A DNA stretch of 64,000 nucleotides, taken from positions 266,971 through 330,970 of the forward strand of contig VXAI01000165.1 in NCBI GenBank assembly GCA_013399305.1, written 5' to 3'. Below the pieces are notes generated by a model. That model was not told where the DNA came from. It was given only the letters and a program-made list of their open reading frames with translations, and made no database searches. Of this stretch, positions 58,034 through 64,000 are shown piece by piece (the stretch's first letter is position 1; the number at the start of each line of letters is the position of its first letter). The translations under genes and the position numbers were made by a program. The DNA comes from Rostratula benghalensis (Eukaryota > Chordata > Aves > Charadriiformes > Rostratulidae).

Positions 58034-59677
58034 ATTTGGTTGCCATATGTGCTTACCACTGGAAAGATGGAAACCCTAGTTCTACAGCACCAAAAAAAAC
58101 CCAAAAAAAACCAACCGGCAAGAATACTCTCTCTTTGCTTGTGCGCTGGCCTCTTGAGTAAGCTCAGCTTGCAGTTCTGGCTGCATTCAGCCCCACCAGC
58201 TGAACATGTTTCCTGCTTTCCCCCTACCCCTTGCTCCTTCCTCCATCACCCTCCTGGGGCTATTTCTCATGCTTTTCCTCACTCGCTCTCAAGCAGTGGG
58301 AAAGGAGCAGCCCTGCTCAGCTGCCTGCGATTACCGAGGCTCTTATCGGCGGGCAAACAAAGTCTCTGTTTGCAAAGGACAGACCTGAGATCTCTTGGGT
58401 TGACGGAGCTGAAAAACATATGTTGCTGCTTTCATGGCTCACTTGCTAAGGAGTCCTAAACTTTGCTCTCCTCCTGATGCATGTTTTCCTTGCTCTGTGC
58501 TCCCATGGCTTTCCCAGTGGATGGACTTGGGTTTGTTGTTTCCTTCTTCTATCCCTTTACCTTTGCCTAGCAGAGAGGGGCAGGGATTGCAGATAAATCT
58601 TAGGAGCACTCTGCTTCAAATATAGATGCAAGCACTGTGAGACCTCTTGTTATGTCTTGGAAGTGACCAAAGTGCTCTAAATCCTGGTGCAGACCTCCTG
58701 CTTTTTTTTGCCTCTATGTCTACCCTGTGTTGCACTGGTGTTTGCCCCTTAGGTGTTTGCTGGGTCCAGACGCTGAGGTATTATTTTCATTAGGATCAGA
58801 TGCTTGTGAATTCAAGCTCTTCAACATTTGATGGGGTCTGAGGCATGGCAGATTCAGCCAGACCTTGTGGGAGGTGTTGGTGTAGAATCTGGATGCCCCA
58901 CTACAGCTCTAACAGCAAGCTGGTAATTTGTGAGCAAGAATGAAACTGGGAAGGAGGGTCATGGAGAACATGAAAGGCAGCTCAGTTATAAAGAGGAACC
59001 CCACATTAAATTAATCACAATATTTGAGCACATGGAAGTGCATCGGAGAGCAGGAACCCGTGAAAAGGTGTAGAGGTGAAAGAAAGAGTGTAGCCTGTGT
59101 GGAAGGTCACAGAAAAAGGGAAGAAAGGGGAACCTGGACATCTGAGTACTTTTGGAGCTGAGAAGGACCTTTCTGGCTGCCTTTGTGTTTGCTTTTGCTT
59201 CCTTCATCCTCACACGGGGCTTGTCACCCCTAAGAGGCGTTTCTCCAGGACTTCTCCAGTGTTTGCTGCCACCAGCAACAGCAGTGTAAATGCATTGCAG
59301 ATACTTGCATCTCACAGAGCTGCTGAGATGAGGAGTTCTTCTTAGGAGACAGTGTCTTCAGAGTGAAGTATCCCAAATACTTGGTGAATCATCTTCCTTA
59401 TCTCTGTAAGCTCTTTCCTTTCTACACACAAGCATTGCCTTTTGTCTGGTGTCCGCTCATCTTCTCTGCTATATTTCTCAGCAGAGACCCGGTGGTCTCC
59501 TACAGCTGTGGGGCAGAGTGGCTCAAAGTCTCCTATTCCTTTTTTTTTTCCCTGAGTCTCATATGCTCAGAGGTAGAAGGAGCAGCCCTGGACCTGTGAC
59601 GCCTGTGACGTGGGGCTTGGCAGGGTGCTTTCTGCTTTGGATTGGAAAAAAAAGATCCCCCTAGATGTGACTAGGCC
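58034..59677. other. intergenic, nothing recognised
   Basis: Unassigned sequence of 1.6 kb. Confidence 0.55.
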
Positions 59678-60556
59678 TGGGGTAGAGTGGCTGGAAAGCT
59701 GCCCAGCAAAAAAAGGACCTGGGGCTGCTGGTGGACATGACATGACATGACATGACATGACATGACATGACATGACATGACATGACATGACATGACATGA
59801 CATGACATGACATGACATGACATGACATGACGGTAACATGAGCCAGCAGTTTGCCCAGGTGGCCAAGAAGGCCAACAGCATCCAGGCTTGTATCAGGAAT
59901 AGCGTGGCCAGCAGGAGTCAGGAAGTGATGGTGCCTCTGTACTGGGCACTGGGGAGGCCTCACCTCCAGTGCTGTGTTCAGTTCTGGGCTCCTCACTACA
60001 AGAAGGACATTGAGGTGCTGGAGTGTGTCCAGAGGAGAACTACCAAGGTGGTGAGGGGTCTGGAGAACAAGTCCTGTGAGGAGAGGCTGAGGGAACTGGG
60101 CACGTTTAGTCTGGAGAAGAGAAGGGAGACCTCCTTGCCCTCTACAACTCCCTGAAAGGAGGGTATAGAGAAGTGGGTGTTCTGGCCTCTTCTCCCAGGG
60201 GAATAACGACAGGACCAGAAGAAACAGCCTGAAGTTGTAGCAGGGGAAGTTTATACTGGATATTAGGAAGAATTACTTTACTAAAAGAATGGTCAGGCGC
60301 TGGAATGGTCTGTCCAGGGAGGTGGTTGTGTCACTATCCCTGAAGGTATTTAAGATGCGTGTACATGTGGCACTTCAGGGCATGTTCTTTTTTTTTTTTT
60401 TTTTGGGTTTTTTTTGATTGTTTTGGGTGTGGGTGGGGTTTTTTGTGGTTTTTTTTTTTTTTTCTCCCCTTTTTTTGGTGTTTGCTCGTTTGTTCGTTTG
60501 TTTATGGTTGAACTCGATGATCTCAAAGGTCCCTTCTAACTACGAAGATTCCGTGA
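59678..60556 (+). repeat. CR1 fragment, about 880 bp, with two simple-repeat expansions
   Basis: ORF2 tail and 3' end ([33 protein letters not shown]), expanded by an (ACATG)19 array and by a T/G-rich block near 60389-60505. It ends with CAAAGGTCCCTTCTAACTACG. Confidence 0.9.
59735..59829 (+). repeat. (ACATG)19 microsatellite
   Basis: Nineteen perfect pentamers sit inside the CR1 at the point where related copies read GAACATGAGCC or GAACGTGAGCC. Confidence 0.97.
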
Positions 60557-61515
60557 TACAATAATTATATTGGCTTCCCTGCTCTGTAGCCTCTGTCTGT
60601 CTCTGCTTCTATTTCTCGATGTGTCTGGCAAGTGGCTGCAAGGTCTTCTGTGCATAACCATTTCTCCTTTGAGCAGAACAGGGTTTCAGCCACAGTAGCT
60701 CTCATCCCTCGGTGAGAACAGATTCTGGGAAAGGATGGAAGTGGCGGCTTCTTATAAATGGCTCCAAAGAATTGTTTTCTTGGGCACAGAATTCCCAAAC
60801 TCAGATGCCTAAACTTAAACGTTGCTTTCCAAAATTTGCCAATGTTTGGGTGCCACCATGACCTGAGGACCTTGTTTGAGATGCCCAGGCTCAGCTTGTT
60901 GAATCTCATGATAATGAAAGGTGTTATTGCCATGTTTGTGGTACGGCTATACATCTTTGATAATAGGGTTAATGGGGGTTAAGAGGATGTGAGACATAAA
61001 GGTTTGTGTCCTTCTTTGGCCAGAATGATGATTTTAGGAGGGCCAGGGGTTAGTGGAGCTGGTTGTGGAAACGAGACTCTGTTCCTCTTGTCCTCCCTCC
61101 TCAGCCATGAAGGGCCCCTTCTCAACAACCACAGAGCTTGGAGAGATCACTTAACGTGGGAAGACTAAGGCAGGAGTTCATTAAATTCTTAACTATTGAA
61201 ATGTTCTTAAGTGCTCTGGTGCATAAAACTGAAAACACCTTGCCCTTTCCACAAGTGTTGAGTTCAAGGTGAATTATTTACGCCTTCAGATGACTGAGGC
61301 CAGGTGATGTGTTTGATACATGAGAAAAATTGGATGCAGCTGGCGCTGAGTAACATGTGCTATGGGCACACAAGTCTGCCCTGGAGAGGCTGTGGGCTGT
61401 TCACCACATCTTGTTAGGGCTACCATGTGCCAAAACCCATGGGAAATACAAGGAAAATCCCAAATAGCAGGTGGCTGTGGTCTCCATACAAGCATACACT
61501 GAGAAGAGGAAAACA
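60557..61515. other. intergenic, nothing recognised
   Basis: Unassigned sequence. Confidence 0.55.
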
Positions 61516-61822
61516 TGAAGTATGAGGAAAGACTGGAAAAGCTGAGGTTGTTCAGACTAGAAAAGGCTTAAGGGGAGACATCCAAAAGTAAATTTGTGAA
61601 ATACATATCAGAGGAAAGGTTTGGGCTGTTCTCTGTATCTACCATGAACAGGGCATGAAGTAATATACTTAAACTGTACTACAGGAGACCAGGCATCGGG
61701 AAAACACTACCCCAGCTTTTAATAATAATGCTAGCTAGGACTGAACTAGCCTGTCTTGGGAGTTGGTGGGATCTCCACCACTGGCAAATTTTATGAGGAG
61801 TAGACTAACACCTGGATTTAAT
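61516..61822 (+). repeat. old, diverged CR1 fragment
   Basis: GAAGTATGAGGAAAGACTGG and GAGGTTGTTCAGACTAG match the CR1 ORF2 tail. The rest has drifted so far that boundaries are approximate. Confidence 0.6.
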
Positions 61823-63773
61823 GCTTGACATGTTCCTGAAGCCAGCCAGACAGAGAGGGCAATGTTTCGAGGTCTCTGTAATCTCTGTTTTCCCATCAAA
61901 TCCTCTGAGCTCCTATGGGAATATTGACGTGTCAGCCTCATACCCACACAAAAAATATGAGCAACAAACCTCATGGCATCTGCCAGCACAACTGCTGGTT
62001 TTGATCCAGTCTCCTGAATTCCTGTTGCTGAAGGAAAAGGGCTGGGGAAGAACGGATTTTGTCATTCAGTGACAGGGAAACTCCTGGTTTAGGGATCCTC
62101 GTAGGAGGTAACAACCCCATGGCACACAACACCCTTCTGATAAGACTTAGGAAGGCTCAAATATATCCAAAAGATGTGGCTGGGGTAACTTGGTAATTCC
62201 TGGCTTTATATCAGTTATATGCTAGATTGAAGACAACAGGATCCAGTGTTGCCCACACCACTTACTGGTGACACCATGCCCACATCCCTCCCCCTCTCTT
62301 GCCCTGGGTAATCCAAGAACAGCATCAACATCTTGCCACACGAGATTGGCATCAATTTTTTACTATGGGCTGACCTGCTGGTGCCAGGATCTGGTGTTGC
62401 TGAGCTTCTAGGGGTGATATGATGACCCCATCATATCCAACAGCATGTGACCATCCATGCTGGGCAGACAAATCTGTCCCAGGAAGGCACAAGGGGTGTG
62501 GCAAGATTGGGCACTGCTCAGTTTGTTGTGGTCCAAACTGAACCCCATTTTATTTCATCTCCATCCTCTTTCCTTGCACTTCATCTGCCAATAGGGTGGG
62601 ATATTTGGAAAGGGTACCGGGGATGTGTCATTTTGGTTTTAACTTGCTTCTCTTGTCCTTGTTTTATTTGTACCTTCTGCAAACTGACCAGTTTTTTGGA
62701 AGCACCAGTTTGCAAGGATTTATCCACTGATTTTCTGCAAAGGAACACTGGGCTCCAAGTTACCTGCAAACAATTTATGTGTGCATTTCATCCATGTGCA
62801 TAATGCAGCAAATTGTTCATTCTTTTTCTGACTGTTATTACATTGGATAAATCAAGGAAATTGGAGTCCTTTAAAAAAGATAAAAAGTTCCCTTAATAGA
62901 GCTGGGACTTTGCAGCAGACATGCCTGAATGTGAACATGGCACTTTTTAATGTGGCAGAAAAGCATCTTTGGTTATCTCTGTACTCTAAAGGTGTGCTGG
63001 ATAATGGTGCTTCTTTGTATGCCAATGCAAGGCTTTTTATTTTTTCCTAAATCTTCCCTTGTGGTCCTGATAATTCCCTGTTGGGTGAGCCGCTCTTTGC
63101 TAGCACAACCCCCCTGTGCTATTTGCCTCACTGTTAACTACATCAGTTGCATTTTACCACTAAGTTCTTTGTTTAAAGTCTTGTTTATGAACAGATCCTC
63201 CCACGTGCATCTTTACAACTACTCTATCCACCCTTGAAAAACTTTAGCAAGTTTTACTTGTCTGGTGTGCTATTTCAATAAGGAGATAATTTTTTTCTTA
63301 AGTCTCTGCTGTGCTGCAGTTTTGCCAGGACAAGAGACCTGTGTACCTGGAGAGTTTTAGTGCCTTTCCTAAACTGGTAGCAGGTTGCAATCAGGTCACG
63401 GGGATGTTGAATTAATTCCCATGGTGAGGCTCAGGTTCATCTGACATAATTTGAGAACCTGCACAGAGTACTTAAGTTGGTGATTTCATTCCCCAGAGCT
63501 CCCAGTATAGTCAAGGTAGAGGAGATAGAAGTTCCCTTGGAGTAATTCAGAGCACCTAAATTACAACCAGGAGCACCACTGACTGCTGAGGGGACTTGCA
63601 ATGACCATGCTTTTCTGTTAGACATCTCACTTAGGTACATAAAATTAGGTGGGATGTCCTCAGCACACCCTTCCCTGCTGGTTGCAGCGTTCTTTTTTCT
63701 TCTGATATGAAGAGCTTATCCAAAAGGAAAGGAGGGTTACAGTCTCCCCATAAAACTTGTGGTCTCGTTTCAG
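61823..63773. other. region upstream of the GDPD-type exon
   Basis: No CpG island or clear promoter is visible. Because the exon at 63774 opens after a splice acceptor, an unseen upstream exon and promoter should lie here or further left. Confidence 0.5.
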
Positions 63774-63799
63774 GAGGAAGATGAGATAAAGCCACTCAG

Positions 63800-63982
63800 A
63801 TGGAGGCCAGTTCCACCAGCCTTAAGACGATCAAGTTTGGGAAGCTGAAGGTGGTACGCCGACACTTGCTGCAGAGGTACGAGCATCAGCCCTTCATCTC
63901 CTGCCTGGCTGGTTTCTACAGCTGCCGGTGGAAGCGGTACCAGCGCAGAAAGACCGAGCCTGGGAAGTGCTGCTGCAAGACG
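63800..63982 (+). CDS. GDPD4: GDPD4 (GDPD4/5-type glycerophosphodiester phosphodiesterase), first coding exon, partial gene
   Basis: This family consists of multi-pass membrane enzymes that cleave glycerophosphodiesters or GPI anchors. Only the cytosolic N terminus is in the window: 61 residues from ATG 63800 to donor GTAAAT at 63983, phase 0. RYEHQPFISCLAGFYSCRWKRYQR (residues 26-49) aligns with the GDPD5 N terminus as I remember it (YYEPQLCLSCLTGIYGCRWKRYQR). The exon appears to open at 63774 after TTTCAG, and an in-frame TGA at 63782-63784 precedes the ATG. The transmembrane and catalytic parts lie beyond the right edge. GDPD4 is preferred over GDPD5 because mammalian GDPD4 sits beside PAK1 in the same orientation; the resemblance alone would not decide. 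Cys42 aligns with GDPD5 Cys25, reported to form a redox-controlled disulfide. Confidence 0.82.
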
Positions 63983-64000
63983 GTAAATCAGCTCAAAACC

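Noticed and set aside
59735..59829. CRISPR-like or coding repeat
   Set aside because: Pure 5-bp tandem units without spacers inside a dead LINE; a microsatellite in a bird genome.

Overview
This window is vertebrate nuclear DNA, almost certainly from a bird. It has a widely spaced multi-exon gene with GT-AG introns, one run of assembly Ns, and about forty fragments of the CR1 LINE family, recognisable by the avian-type 3' end (ATTCTATG/ATTCTGTG octamers) and by CR1 ORF2 peptide signatures. By hand-drawn boundaries CR1 fills very roughly a quarter of the window. That load would fit a CR1-rich bird lineage such as woodpeckers and their relatives, but I cannot fix the order from sequence alone.

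Positions 1 to about 35.9 kb hold PAK1 (p21-activated kinase 1) on the + strand. Fourteen coding exons run from the ATG at 644 to the TAA at 34736. All splice phases join cleanly and give a 543-residue protein: SH3-binding N terminus, Cdc42/Rac-binding (CRIB) and autoinhibitory segment, acidic and PIX-binding linker, then a full Ser/Thr kinase domain. The 5' non-coding exons lie to the left of the window. The 3' UTR carries two poly(A) signals. Intronic CR1 copies are mostly antisense to the gene.

From about 35.9 to 63.77 kb is a gap of roughly 28 kb without a supportable gene. It holds CR1 fragments, mostly on the + strand, simple repeats and unassigned sequence. At 63.80 kb the first coding exon of a GDPD4/GDPD5-type glycerophosphodiester phosphodiesterase begins on the + strand and the gene continues past the right edge. 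In mammals GDPD4 lies next to PAK1 in the same orientation, so GDPD4 is the better name. The two genes share synteny, not an obvious pathway.

I found no new multi-gene system. The items most worth a second look are PAK1 regulatory phosphosites that differ from human, a competing splice acceptor before the last PAK1 exon, a duplication carrying non-CR1 sequence shared by two PAK1 introns, and several rearranged CR1 structures: a long tail-to-tail hairpin, a scrambled reverse-transcriptase copy, and a pentamer microsatellite grown inside a copy.
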